34,881 nt of DNA from contig PNNC01000160.1 in NCBI GenBank assembly GCA_013824015.1, positions 1 to 34,881 on the forward strand, given 5' to 3'. The stretch comes from Polaromonas sp. (GTDB lineage Bacteria; Pseudomonadota; Gammaproteobacteria; Burkholderiales; Burkholderiaceae_C). This document shows, in pieces, positions 7,412 through 14,874 of the stretch (its first letter is position 1; each line of letters begins with the position of its first letter). The translations under genes were made by a program, and so were the position numbers. The notes beneath the pieces were generated by a model. The model did not search any database. It was not told the DNA's origin and saw only the letters and a list, made by a program, of their open reading frames with translations.

Positions 7412-8425
7412 TTGAGCGGCAAGGCAGAACAACTCGCGGCGTTGTACCGCACCATGGTCCGTATCCGGGCTTTTGAAAACGCGGCGGAAATCGCCAGTCA
7501 GGGAGGCGTCAGCGCCTATGGCAAGGCCGCCGACGGCACGGCCCGCGTGCGCGGCCCGCTGCACCTGTCCACCGGCCAGGAGGCGGTGCCGGCCGGCGTC
7601 TGCGCGCACCTGAAGCGCGAAGATTATTTGACCTCCACGCACCGCGGCCACGGCCACACGCTGGCCAAGGGCGCCGACCTGCAGGGCATGATGAGCGAGC
7701 TGTTCGGCAAGGCCACCGGTTTCAACGGCGGCAAGGGCGGCTCCATGCACATTGCGGATTTTTCGGTCGGCATGCTGGGCGCCAATGGCGTGGTGGCGGC
7801 CGGCCTGCCGATCGCTGTCGGCGCGGCCCATGCGCAAAAGCTCCAGAAGCGTGACGCGATCACCGTGTGTTTTTTCGGTGACGGCGCGATCAACCGCGGG
7901 CCTTTCCTCGAGGCGCTGAACTGGGCCCAGGTTTACAGCCTGCCGGTGCTGTTTGTCTGCGAAGACAACCGCTGGAGTGCCACCACCGCCAGTGGCCCGA
8001 TGACGGCCGGCGAGGGCGCCTCGGCACGCGCCGAAAGTTTCGACATTCCGGCGGTCAAGGTCGACGGCAACGACGTGCTGGCCGTGTTTGACGCTGCTGC
8101 CACGCTGGTGCAGCAGGTGCGCTCCGGCATCGGCCCGCGCCTGCTGCATGCGATCACTTACCGCGTCAAGGGCCATGTGTCGGTGGACCCGGCGGCTTAC
8201 CGCGATGCCAGTGAACTGGACGAGGCGCTGAAGACCGACCCGATCGCGCGCGCCCGCGCCGCCTGGCTGCAGGCCGGTGGTGATGCGGAGGTACTCGCCA
8301 CGATCAGCCGCCAGGCCGACGAGGAGGTGGCGGCCGCCGTGGCCGGCGCCGACGCCGCGCCCTGGCCCGATGCGGCTGCGGCCTTCACCGACGTGCAAAC
8401 CACCGGAGCCGGCACATGGCGCTGA
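7412..8425 (+). CDS. 2-oxoacid/acetoin dehydrogenase E1 component, alpha subunit
   Basis: 337 residues from a TTG start at 7412, chosen because GGAG sits about seven bases upstream and the protein then matches the usual E1-alpha length; ATG 7454 would cut into conserved sequence. It is a thiamine-diphosphate enzyme subunit: HRGHGH (77-82), GGKGGSMH (about 106-113) and the ThDP/Mg motif GDGAINRG (156-163) ending at EDNRW (184-188), where Asp-Asn replaces the more usual Asn-Asn. With the beta subunit it would decarboxylate a 2-oxoacid or cleave acetoin and pass the acyl group to a lipoyl E2. The last 10 bases overlap the beta gene. No E2 or E3 gene is in the window. Confidence 0.92.
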   Translation: MSGKAEQLAALYRTMVRIRAFENAAEIASQGGVSAYGKAADGTARVRGPLHLSTGQEAVPAGVCAHLKREDYLTSTHRGHGHTLAKGADLQGMMSELFGKATGFNGGKGGSMHIADFSVGMLGANGVVAAGLPIAVGAAHAQKLQKRDAITVCFFGDGAINRGPFLEALNWAQVYSLPVLFVCEDNRWSATTASGPMTAGEGASARAESFDIPAVKVDGNDVLAVFDAAATLVQQVRSGIGPRLLHAITYRVKGHVSVDPAAYRDASELDEALKTDPIARARAAWLQAGGDAEVLATISRQADEEVAAAVAGADAAPWPDAAAAFTDVQTTGAGTWR

Positions 8426-9372
8426 TGACATACGCTGAAGCGGCGGCGCTGGCCGTCGCGCATGAGATGGAAGCCGATGCCAACGTGGTGGTGATCGGCG
8501 AGGACGTGGGCCGTGGCGGCATCTTTGGCCAGTACAAGGGCCTGCAGGCGCGTTTCGGCGACCAGCGCGTGATCGACACGCCGATCAGCGAAGCCGCCAT
8601 CCTCGGCGCCGGCGTCGGCATGGCGCTGGCGGGGCTGCGGCCAGTGGTCGAGATGCGGGTGGTGGACTTTGCGCTCTGCGGCATGGACGAGATCGTGAAC
8701 CAGGCCGCCAAGAACCGCTTCATGTTCGGCGGCCAGGGCCGCGTGCCGCTGGTGGTGCGCATGCCCATCGGCATCTGGGATTCGTCGGCGGCGCAGCATT
8801 CGCAGTCGCTGGAGAGCTGGTTCGCCCACCTGCCCGGCGTGGTGGTGCTCTGTCCGGCCACGCCCCAGGACAACTATTCAATGCTGCGCGCCGCGCTGGC
8901 CAGCGGCGACCCGGTCGTGTACATGGAGCACAAGACCTTGTGGGGCCTGAGTGGCGAGGTCAACCCCGAAGAAAAAACCGTGCTGGGCCAGGCCCGCACC
9001 GTGCGCGCCGGCAACGCCCTTACGCTGGTGAGCTGGAGCAAACAGCTGCAGGTCTGCGCCGACGCCTGCGAGCAGCTCGCCAAAGAAGGCCTGGACGTCG
9101 AGCTGATCGACCTGCGCAGCATCTGGCCCTGGGACCGCGAGGCGGTGCTGGCCTCCTGCCGCAAGACCGGCAAGCTGCTGGTGGTGCATGAGGCGGTGCA
9201 GGCGGCCGGCTTCGGCGCCGAGATCGCCGCCACCGCCGCCGAGGCCACCGGCTGCCAGGTCAAGCGGCTGGGCGCGCCGCGTATTCCGGTCGGTTACGCA
9301 CCCGTGCTCGAAGCGCAGTCGCGGGTTGCCGCGGCCGACATTGCGGCCGCAGTACGCGCCATGCTCGCCTGA
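8416..9372 (+). CDS. 2-oxoacid/acetoin dehydrogenase E1 component, beta subunit
   Basis: A 318-residue transketolase-like beta subunit. Glu59 in ISEAAILGAGVG is the residue that activates the ThDP aminopyrimidine ring, and His128 in SAAQHSQSLE is the catalytic histidine; the C-terminal transketolase domain follows from about residue 190. Translation is coupled to the alpha subunit by a 10-base overlap. The pair resembles acetoin:acceptor oxidoreductase and branched or pyruvate E1 enzymes; sequence alone does not decide which. The TRAP transporter starts 84 bases downstream on the same strand, which suggests the imported substrate may be the E1 substrate or its precursor. Confidence 0.92.
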   Translation: MALMTYAEAAALAVAHEMEADANVVVIGEDVGRGGIFGQYKGLQARFGDQRVIDTPISEAAILGAGVGMALAGLRPVVEMRVVDFALCGMDEIVNQAAKNRFMFGGQGRVPLVVRMPIGIWDSSAAQHSQSLESWFAHLPGVVVLCPATPQDNYSMLRAALASGDPVVYMEHKTLWGLSGEVNPEEKTVLGQARTVRAGNALTLVSWSKQLQVCADACEQLAKEGLDVELIDLRSIWPWDREAVLASCRKTGKLLVVHEAVQAAGFGAEIAATAAEATGCQVKRLGAPRIPVGYAPVLEAQSRVAAADIAAAVRAMLA

Positions 9373-9456
9373 TCACCCCATCACCCAAGCTCAACGTTCA
9401 AGGTATCCCCCAATGGCCGGCCCCGTGCTTTGGCCCTAATCTCCAGCCTCACCCCC

Positions 9457-9981
9457 ATGTCACAGCCTGAAACCACCCCCTTGCCCGGCGATTCGCCCAA
9501 CCCTGCCGACCAGGACGAAGTCACCGTGATTCCGCTGGCGATTGAAGACTGGCTCACCGTCATCGTGATGGGCCTGCTGGCGCTGATCACCTTTGCCAAT
9601 GTGCTGGTGCGTTATTTCACCAGCCAGTCGTTTGCCTGGACCGAAGAGTTCTCGGTGTTCCTGATGATTGTGCTGGCGCTGGTGGCCGGCTCGGCCTCGG
9701 TGGCGCGCAACCGGCAAATCCGCATCGAGTACTTTGCCGACAACGGCCCCGCGGCGCGCCAGCGCGCGCTGGCCCGCTTCGGCGCCATCATGGTGTTTTT
9801 GCTGTTCGCGCTGATCGCGGTGCTCAGCACCCGCATGGTTTACGACGACATCCGTTACGGCGAAACCTCGCCCGGCATCGGTGTGCCGCAGTGGTGGTAC
9901 ACGATCTGGCTGCCCATCATGTCGGTGGCGATTGCCGGCCGCGCGCTGGGCCTGTTTGTGCGACGGGGCCGCCGAGCATGA
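9457..9981 (+). CDS. dctQ: TRAP transporter small permease subunit (DctQ family)
   Basis: A 174-residue inner-membrane protein with four predicted helices (about 31-50, 64-84, 107-126, 147-166), the standard DctQ arrangement. A family-typical segment, NVLVRYF followed by SFAWTEEFSVFLMIVLALVAGSA, is present. The ATG at 9457 is preferred over TTG at 9430, although neither has a strong Shine-Dalgarno. The last four bases overlap the large permease (ATGA), so Q and M are translationally coupled. It supports the large permease in sodium-driven uptake of an organic acid. Confidence 0.92.
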   Translation: MSQPETTPLPGDSPNPADQDEVTVIPLAIEDWLTVIVMGLLALITFANVLVRYFTSQSFAWTEEFSVFLMIVLALVAGSASVARNRQIRIEYFADNGPAARQRALARFGAIMVFLLFALIAVLSTRMVYDDIRYGETSPGIGVPQWWYTIWLPIMSVAIAGRALGLFVRRGRRA

Positions 9982-11276
9982 TCCCCACTCTCCTGTTTGT
10001 CGCGTTCATCGTGTTGTTGCTGATGGGCGTGCCTATCGGCGCGGCCCTCGGCCTGGCCGGTGCGGCCTGTATCGCGCTGGCCAACGCCGACGTTCAGTGG
10101 TTCGGCCTGCTGGCCGTGCCGCAAAACTTCTATGCCGGCCTTGGCAAATACCCGCTGCTGGCGATTCCGATGTTTGTGCTGGTCGGCTCCATCTTCGACC
10201 GCTCCGGCGTCGCGCTGCGCCTCGTCAACTTTGCGGTGGCCATCGTCGGCCGCGGTCCCGGCATGTTGCCGCTGGTGGCGATTGCGGTCGCGATGTTCCT
10301 CGGCGGCATCTCGGGCTCGGGCCCGGCCAATGCCGCGGCGGTGGGCGGCGTGATGATCCTGGCGATGAGCCGGGCCGGTTACCCGCCGGCGTTTTCGGCC
10401 AGCGTGGTGGGCGCTGCCGCCGCCACCGACATCCTGATCCCGCCCTCGATTGCCTTCATTGTTTATTCGGTGATGGTGCCGGGCGCGTCGGTGCCGGCAC
10501 TGTTTGCCGCCGGCATGATCCCGGGCGTGATGGCCGGGCTGGCGCTGATGATTCCCGCGGTCTGGATGGCGCGCAAACACAAGATGGGTGCGCTCGAAGC
10601 AACGATGCCGCGCCCGGCCTTCTGGAAAAGTTTCCGCGAAGCGACCTGGGGCTTGGCCGCGCCGGTGCTGATCCTGGGCGGCATGCGCGCCGGCTGGTTC
10701 ACGCCGACCGAAGCCGCGGTGGTCGCGGTGTTCTACGGCCTGTTTGTCGGCATGATCATCTACCGGACCATCAAGGTGCGCGACCTGTTCGTGATCCTGC
10801 GCGAATCCGGCGAGCTGTCGGCGGTGATCCTGCTGGTGGTCTCGCTGGCCGGCATTTTTGCCTACTCGCTGTCCACGCTGGGTGTGATCGATCCGGTCAC
10901 CCGCGCCATCGTCGGTTCGGGCCTCGGTGAATACGGCGTGCTGGCATTGCTGATCCTGCTGCTGGTCACGGTCGGCATGTTCCTCGACGGCGTGTCCATC
11001 TTTTTGATCTTTGTGCCGCTGCTGCTGCCCATCGTCAACCACTACAAATGGGACCCGGTCTGGTTCGGCGTGATCCTCACGCTCAAGGTCGCGCTGGGCC
11101 AGTTCACGCCACCGCTGGCGGTCAACCTGATGGTGTCCTGCCGCATTGCCAAGGTGCCGATGGAAGCCACCGTGCGCTGGGTCGGCTGGATGCTGTTTTC
11201 GATGGCCATCGTGATGGTGCTGGTGATCGCTTTCCCCGAACTCGCGCTGTGGCTGCCGCGCAAGCTCGGTTATTGA
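9978..11276 (+). CDS. dctM: TRAP transporter large permease subunit (DctM family)
   Basis: 432 residues, the usual DctM length, with about 12 hydrophobic helices. Characteristic segments seen are GVPIGAALGLAG, LVGSIFDRSGVALRLVNF, FLGGISGSGPANAAAVG, TDILIPPSIAFIVYS and QFTPPLAVNLMV. It forms the ion-coupled translocation channel. The start at 9978 overlaps the dctQ stop; the binding-protein gene follows after 48 bases with its own strong ribosome binding site. Family assignment is certain; the solute is not. Confidence 0.95.
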   Translation: MIPTLLFVAFIVLLLMGVPIGAALGLAGAACIALANADVQWFGLLAVPQNFYAGLGKYPLLAIPMFVLVGSIFDRSGVALRLVNFAVAIVGRGPGMLPLVAIAVAMFLGGISGSGPANAAAVGGVMILAMSRAGYPPAFSASVVGAAAATDILIPPSIAFIVYSVMVPGASVPALFAAGMIPGVMAGLALMIPAVWMARKHKMGALEATMPRPAFWKSFREATWGLAAPVLILGGMRAGWFTPTEAAVVAVFYGLFVGMIIYRTIKVRDLFVILRESGELSAVILLVVSLAGIFAYSLSTLGVIDPVTRAIVGSGLGEYGVLALLILLLVTVGMFLDGVSIFLIFVPLLLPIVNHYKWDPVWFGVILTLKVALGQFTPPLAVNLMVSCRIAKVPMEATVRWVGWMLFSMAIVMVLVIAFPELALWLPRKLGY

Positions 11277-11324
11277 GTTGTGTTTTTTCTGTCCGTTCGC
11301 TTATCCAAACCAAAAGGAGACTCC

Positions 11325-12359
11325 ATGAAATTCCGCCGCACCTTGCTGGGCCTGGCCCTGGCAGCAACCGCCCTGACATTCGGCACCGGCGCCATGGCGC
11401 AAGCCGCCTACAAGCCCGAGTACAAGATGTCGCTGGTGCTGGGCCCGCCCACACCCTGGGGCATGGCCGGCCAGATCTGGGCCGACCTGGTGAAAGAGCG
11501 CACCGCCGGCCGCATCAACATCAAGCTGTTCCCCGGTGTGTCGCTGGTGCAGGGCGACCAGACGCGCGAGTTCAGCGCGCTGCGCCAGGGCGTGATCGAC
11601 ATGGCCGTCGGCTCGACCATCAACTGGTCGCCGCAGATCAAGGAACTCAACCTGTTTTCCCTGCCTTTCCTGATGCCTGACTACCAGGCGATCGACGCGC
11701 TGACCCAGGGTGACGTTGGCAAACAGATCTTCGCCACGGTCGATAAAGCCGGCGCCGTGCCGCTGGCCTGGGGTGAAAACGGCTACCGCGAAGTCACCAA
11801 CAGCAAAAAGCCGATCAGGTCGCCGGAAGATTTGAAAGGCATGAAGTTCCGCGTGGTCGGCTCGCCGATCTACTCCGACATGTTCAGCGCGATGGGTGCC
11901 AACCCCACCCAGATGAGCTGGGCCGATGCACAACCTGCGCTGTCCAGCGGCGCGGTCGATGGCCAGGAGAACCCGCTGTTTCTGTTCACCGTGCTGAAGA
12001 TGCACACCGTGGGCCAGAAGTTCGTGACCACCTGGGGTTATGTGGCCGATCCGCTGATCTTTGTCGTCAACAAGGACGTCTTCGCCTCGTGGACACCGGC
12101 CGACCAGGCCATCGTGCGCCAGGCCGCCATCGACGCCGGCAAGCAGGAAATCGTGCTGGCCCGCAAAGGCCTGACCGAGGCCGACAAGCCGCTGCTGAAA
12201 GAAATTGCCGCCATGGGTGTGACCGTGACCCAGCTGACCCCTGCCGAACGCGAAGCCTTCGTCAAGGCCACCCGCCCGGTCTACGACAAGTGGAAAAACA
12301 CCGTCGGTGCGGACCTGGTGACGTCGGCTGAAAAAGCCATCGCCGCGCGCAAGAAGTAA
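11325..12359 (+). CDS. dctP: TRAP transporter periplasmic solute-binding protein (DctP family)
   Basis: 344 residues starting at the ATG at 11325 behind AAAGGAG. Residues 1-27 form a Sec signal peptide (LLGLALAATALTFG, cleavage near AMAQA). In the mature protein, MKFRVVGSP contains Arg176, the conserved arginine that grips a substrate carboxylate, and VDGQENPL (211-218) is the DctP ligand-pocket signature. It delivers a carboxylate, probably an organic or 2-oxo acid, to DctQM. It is the third gene of the E1/TRAP group and is followed by a good terminator. The ligand cannot be read from sequence alone. Confidence 0.95.
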   Translation: MKFRRTLLGLALAATALTFGTGAMAQAAYKPEYKMSLVLGPPTPWGMAGQIWADLVKERTAGRINIKLFPGVSLVQGDQTREFSALRQGVIDMAVGSTINWSPQIKELNLFSLPFLMPDYQAIDALTQGDVGKQIFATVDKAGAVPLAWGENGYREVTNSKKPIRSPEDLKGMKFRVVGSPIYSDMFSAMGANPTQMSWADAQPALSSGAVDGQENPLFLFTVLKMHTVGQKFVTTWGYVADPLIFVVNKDVFASWTPADQAIVRQAAIDAGKQEIVLARKGLTEADKPLLKEIAAMGVTVTQLTPAEREAFVKATRPVYDKWKNTVGADLVTSAEKAIAARKK

Positions 12360-12376
12360 GTTTCCGCGCTTTCAGC

Positions 12377-12404
12377 AAGCCTCCCTCGCCGGGAGGCTTT
12401 TTTT
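12377..12404 (+). terminator. Rho-independent terminator after dctP
   Basis: A perfect 9-bp stem AAGCCTCCC/GGGAGGCTT with a 5-base loop (TCGCC), followed by a run of seven T, begins 18 bases after the dctP stop codon. Confidence 0.93.
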
Positions 12405-12429
12405 CGGCTGTGGCGCGGCGTCGGTTCAT

Positions 12430-12484
12430 CAAACTGGCCTCCAGCCCATGTCCTGCATGGATCTGCAGCTATTGAATTCGTAGC
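12430..12484 (+). repeat. Dispersed two-hairpin repeat, family 1, copy C
   Basis: Forward copy with GGCCTCCAGCCCATG, an imperfect first palindrome (CCCATGTCCTGCATGGA) and GCTATTGAATTCGTAGC. It is followed 38 bases later by a family 2 copy; the same pair of repeats occurs on the other side of the binding-protein gene at 13901-14058. Confidence 0.8.
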
Positions 12485-12522
12485 AGTCGGCGTCTCCGCC
12501 TGGTTGTCACGGACGCCCCTGT

Positions 12523-12613
12523 CTTGTCATCCCGGACTTGATCCGGGATCCATGCCGGCACCCCGCCGCCGTGGTTCCAAAGCCATGGATGGCGGATCAG
12601 GTCCGCCATGACA
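12523..12613 (+). repeat. Dispersed palindromic repeat, family 2, copy (b)
   Basis: A roughly 90-base unit: head TTGTCATCCCGGACTTGATC with the hairpin ATCCCGGA-CTTGA-TCCGGGAT, a middle CCATGCCGGCACCCCGCCG, then CATGGATGGCGGATCAGGTC and a tail GTCCGCCATGACA. The head begins TGTCATCCC and the tail ends CATGACA, so the ends are loosely inverted. It lies 19 bases past the end of the minus-strand binding-protein gene. Confidence 0.8.
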
Positions 12614-12631
12614 CCGCACCGCAGACGCCGC

Positions 12632-13771
12632 TCAATGCCTGAACTTCAGGTCGCGCGTGATGATGGCCAGATCCACCGTGGTCATGCCGGTGTGGTCGTT
12701 GGGTTTGTAGCTGGCGCGCAGGCCTTCGGCCAGGTCGAGCACACTGCTGCCTTCGAGGCCGCGCACGAAACTCTCGCGTGTCGGCTTGTCGCCGGCCAGG
12801 CGCAGCGCCATGACCAGCGCCTTGGCGGTGACGTAGCCTTCGAGGCTGCCGTACGAGAACTCCTGCCCCGGCTTCTCGCGGGCAAACACCTCCTGGTATT
12901 CGCGGGCGATGGCGCTTTTGCGTTCCCAGGGGCTGGGCATGACCTGCGAGAACACCATGCCGCGCGAGGCCTCGCCCAGGTGTTTGACCAGTTGGGCCGA
13001 GCCGGAATTGACGCCGCTGAAAACCACTTTCAGGCCCATGGCCTGGCTCTGGCGAATCAGCTTTTCGTACATGCCGGTGCTGCCGTGGTTGATCACCACC
13101 TGCGCGTTGGTGCTGCCCAGGCGCTGGGCCATTTCGCCGATCTGCGCGTCGCTGATGTCTGACTTGAAGGGCAGCTCGGCCACCAGCGTCATGCCCAGTT
13201 CCTTGCACAGCAGCTTCATGTTTTCGAGGTGCTGCAGGCCGGTGTCGCTGTCCGAACGCACAAAAGCCACGCGGGTCATGCCGGTCTTTTTGGCATAGTC
13301 CAGCAGCGCGCGGAATTCCTCGCGGTGTTCAGCACGCACCGGAAACACCAGCGGCTGGTGCGGCCGGCGAAAGCCCGGCGAGCCAGCCATGGGGCCGAAG
13401 AAGGGCACGCCGGTTTCCACCGCCACCTTCATCACCGCGGTCGAGGGCCCGCCCTCGATCGAGCCGAACAGCACGAAGACCTTGTCCGCGCCCACCAGCT
13501 GGCGCGCATTGGCCTCGGCCTGCGCGGGTTTGTTGTCGTCGTCCAGCGTCTTGAGGGTGATATTGCGGCCGAACACGCCACCGCGCTTGTTGACCGACTG
13601 CAGGTAGGCCTGCACCCCGGACAGCACGGCCATGCCGTAGTCATTCTTGCCGCCCTGCAGCGTGATGGTCTGGCCGATCAGGATCTGGTTGGGCGTGATG
13701 CCGTCCACCGCGTGGGCGGGCAGCGCGAACAGGAAGAAGGCGGCCGCGAAGCCCGCAAGGCGATAGAACAT
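12632..13771 (-). CDS. Periplasmic substrate-binding protein, branched-chain amino acid ABC type (LivK-like)
   Basis: A 379-residue periplasmic binding protein of the Peripla_BP_6 (LivJ/LivK) type. It has a signal peptide (residues 1-21, FAAAFFLFALPAHA) and the mature start DGITPNQILIGQTITLQGG, then YAKKTGMTRVAFV and VVINHGSTGMYEKLIR, typical of type I binding proteins. The ATG at 13771 has no canonical Shine-Dalgarno; the purine-rich AAGGAGG there is on the opposite strand, and only a weak AGGGA lies about 12 bases upstream. No permease or ATPase genes are nearby, so it is an orphan binding protein, or it serves a distant transporter or a sensor. It is flanked on both sides by the same composite of dispersed repeats. 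Confidence 0.88.
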   Translation of the reverse strand: MFYRLAGFAAAFFLFALPAHAVDGITPNQILIGQTITLQGGKNDYGMAVLSGVQAYLQSVNKRGGVFGRNITLKTLDDDNKPAQAEANARQLVGADKVFVLFGSIEGGPSTAVMKVAVETGVPFFGPMAGSPGFRRPHQPLVFPVRAEHREEFRALLDYAKKTGMTRVAFVRSDSDTGLQHLENMKLLCKELGMTLVAELPFKSDISDAQIGEMAQRLGSTNAQVVINHGSTGMYEKLIRQSQAMGLKVVFSGVNSGSAQLVKHLGEASRGMVFSQVMPSPWERKSAIAREYQEVFAREKPGQEFSYGSLEGYVTAKALVMALRLAGDKPTRESFVRGLEGSSVLDLAEGLRASYKPNDHTGMTTVDLAIITRDLKFRH

Positions 13772-13900
13772 AAGGAGGATCCCTGACAATTTATTACATG
13801 CTAGGGGTCGGCAACACGCGGGTGCTTGAGGTGGATCAATACCGACGGCTGTCGATCGCAGGAAGGGCTGAAACCGCTGCCAGCCTGCCGTTTGTGCATT

Positions 13901-13954
13901 CAATCGGCCTCCAGCCCATGTCCGGCATGGGCTCGCAGCTATTGAATTCATAGC
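13901..13954 (+). repeat. Dispersed two-hairpin repeat, family 1, copy D
   Basis: The best-preserved copy: AATCGGCCTCCAGCCCATG, the palindrome CCCATGTCCGGCATGGG, and GCTATTGAATTCATAGC, which is itself nearly perfectly palindromic. It lies about 130 bases upstream of the minus-strand binding-protein start and 13 bases before a family 2 copy. Confidence 0.82.
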
Positions 13955-13967
13955 GATCGAGTCAGGT

Positions 13968-14058
13968 CTTGTCATCCCGGACGTGATCCGGGATCCATGC
14001 CGGCACCCCGCCGTCCGGGGTCTGCAAGCATGGATGGCAGATTCGGTCCGCCATGACA
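13968..14058 (+). repeat. Dispersed palindromic repeat, family 2, copy (c)
   Basis: Head CTTGTCATCCCGGACGTGATC with the ATCCCGGA/TCCGGGAT hairpin, the same CATGCCGGCACCCCGCCG middle as copy (b), and tail GGTCCGCCATGACA. It ends 21 bases past the stop of the minus-strand reductase gene. Together with copy D it fills most of the 308-base gap 13772-14079, in which no gene is seen. Confidence 0.8.
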
Positions 14059-14079
14059 GACATGGAAGACGCGGCGCAA

Positions 14080-14610
14080 TCAGGCAGGCACGTAGCTCAG
14101 CCTGATCACGTCCCCGTCCATCCGGTCATGGCCCAGCAGGCGCAGCGGCGGCCGCGGTCCGGCGAAATAGGGCTTGCCCTGGCCCAGCACGACGGGGTGC
14201 AGGTAGATGCGGTATTCATCGATCAGGCCCAGTTGGGTCAGGCTGTGTGCCAGCTCGGTGCCGGCGACTTCGATCTCGCCCTCCGGCCCGGCCTTGATCG
14301 CGCGCATCGCGGCCCCCAGATCGCCTTGAACCAGGGTGGCGTTGGGGCCGACAGAGCGCAGGGTGCGCGAGACCACCCACTTGGGCTGCCTGCGCCAGGC
14401 CGCCGCGAATGCGCGTCTGTCGTCATCCCATTCAGGGTGCTCGTCGTCCCAGTACGACATGATTTCGTACATCTTGCGGCCGTACACGCTGCCGGCCTGG
14501 CCCTCGGCTTCCTTGATGAAGTGGCGAAACAGCGCCGGACCGGGCGCAAACGCCATATGGTCGACGTAGCCGTCGAGGGACTGGTTCATGCCGAACACGA
14601 GCTTGGCCAT
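14080..14610 (-). CDS. Dihydrofolate reductase-like / RibD C-terminal domain protein
   Basis: A 176-residue protein matching the stand-alone RibD C-terminal (DHFR-fold) family. It begins MAKLVFGMNQSLDGYVD, the usual start of this family, and contains VYGRKMYEIMSYW, a segment equivalent to the NADPH-binding strand (EIEVAGTELAHSL) and LIDEYRIYLHPVVLGQGKPYF. These are predicted NADPH-dependent reductases of unknown substrate, not folate-pathway enzymes proper. The start is supported by AAAGGAAA upstream. It is a single gene bracketed by family 2 repeats. Confidence 0.9.
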   Translation of the reverse strand: MAKLVFGMNQSLDGYVDHMAFAPGPALFRHFIKEAEGQAGSVYGRKMYEIMSYWDDEHPEWDDDRRAFAAAWRRQPKWVVSRTLRSVGPNATLVQGDLGAAMRAIKAGPEGEIEVAGTELAHSLTQLGLIDEYRIYLHPVVLGQGKPYFAGPRPPLRLLGHDRMDGDVIRLSYVPA

Positions 14611-14677
14611 CGCCGCTTTCCTTTTCTTGTTGGACCGGTTTATAGCGTACTTGTCGCCCCGGGGGCGGCGCCCAGTC

Positions 14678-14765
14678 TGTCATCCCGGACGTGATCCGGG
14701 ATCCATGCAGGCACACCGGCAGCCGTGATGCGCAGCCATGGATGGCGCTCAGGTCCGCCATGACA
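14678..14765 (+). repeat. Dispersed palindromic repeat, family 2, copy (d)
   Basis: Head TGTCATCCCGGACGTGATCC, hairpin, a diverged middle (CATGCAGGCACACCGGCAGC), then CATGGATGGCGCTCAGGTCC and tail GCCATGACA. It lies in the 264-base divergent gap between the reductase and the aminotransferase; nothing else recognisable was found in that gap. Confidence 0.8.
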
Positions 14766-14874
14766 ACACGGTGCAGAAGGGCGCAAAGGGCGGCAAACCA
14801 CAGCCCCTGCAGCGCCGGGCGGCCCGTGCTAAGCTGCCAACCCGACATTTTTACAACTACCCCGAGTAAACCCT

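Noticed and set aside
9430-9470. A CTCCAGCC...CCCATGTCACAG stretch resembling family 1
   Set aside because: Only a short fragment matches; neither palindrome is present, so it is probably coincidence at the dctQ start.
9855-11042. 395-codon minus-strand open frame opposite dctM
   Set aside because: His/Asp/Gln-rich shadow of a certain TRAP permease gene.
12632-13975. A longer N-terminus for the binding protein starting at 13975
   Set aside because: The extra 68 codons run through both dispersed repeats and precede a clean signal peptide that starts at 13771.
12430-14765. Clustered repeats considered as a CRISPR array
   Set aside because: The repeats are of two different types, separated by whole genes and without regular spacers; no cas genes are present.
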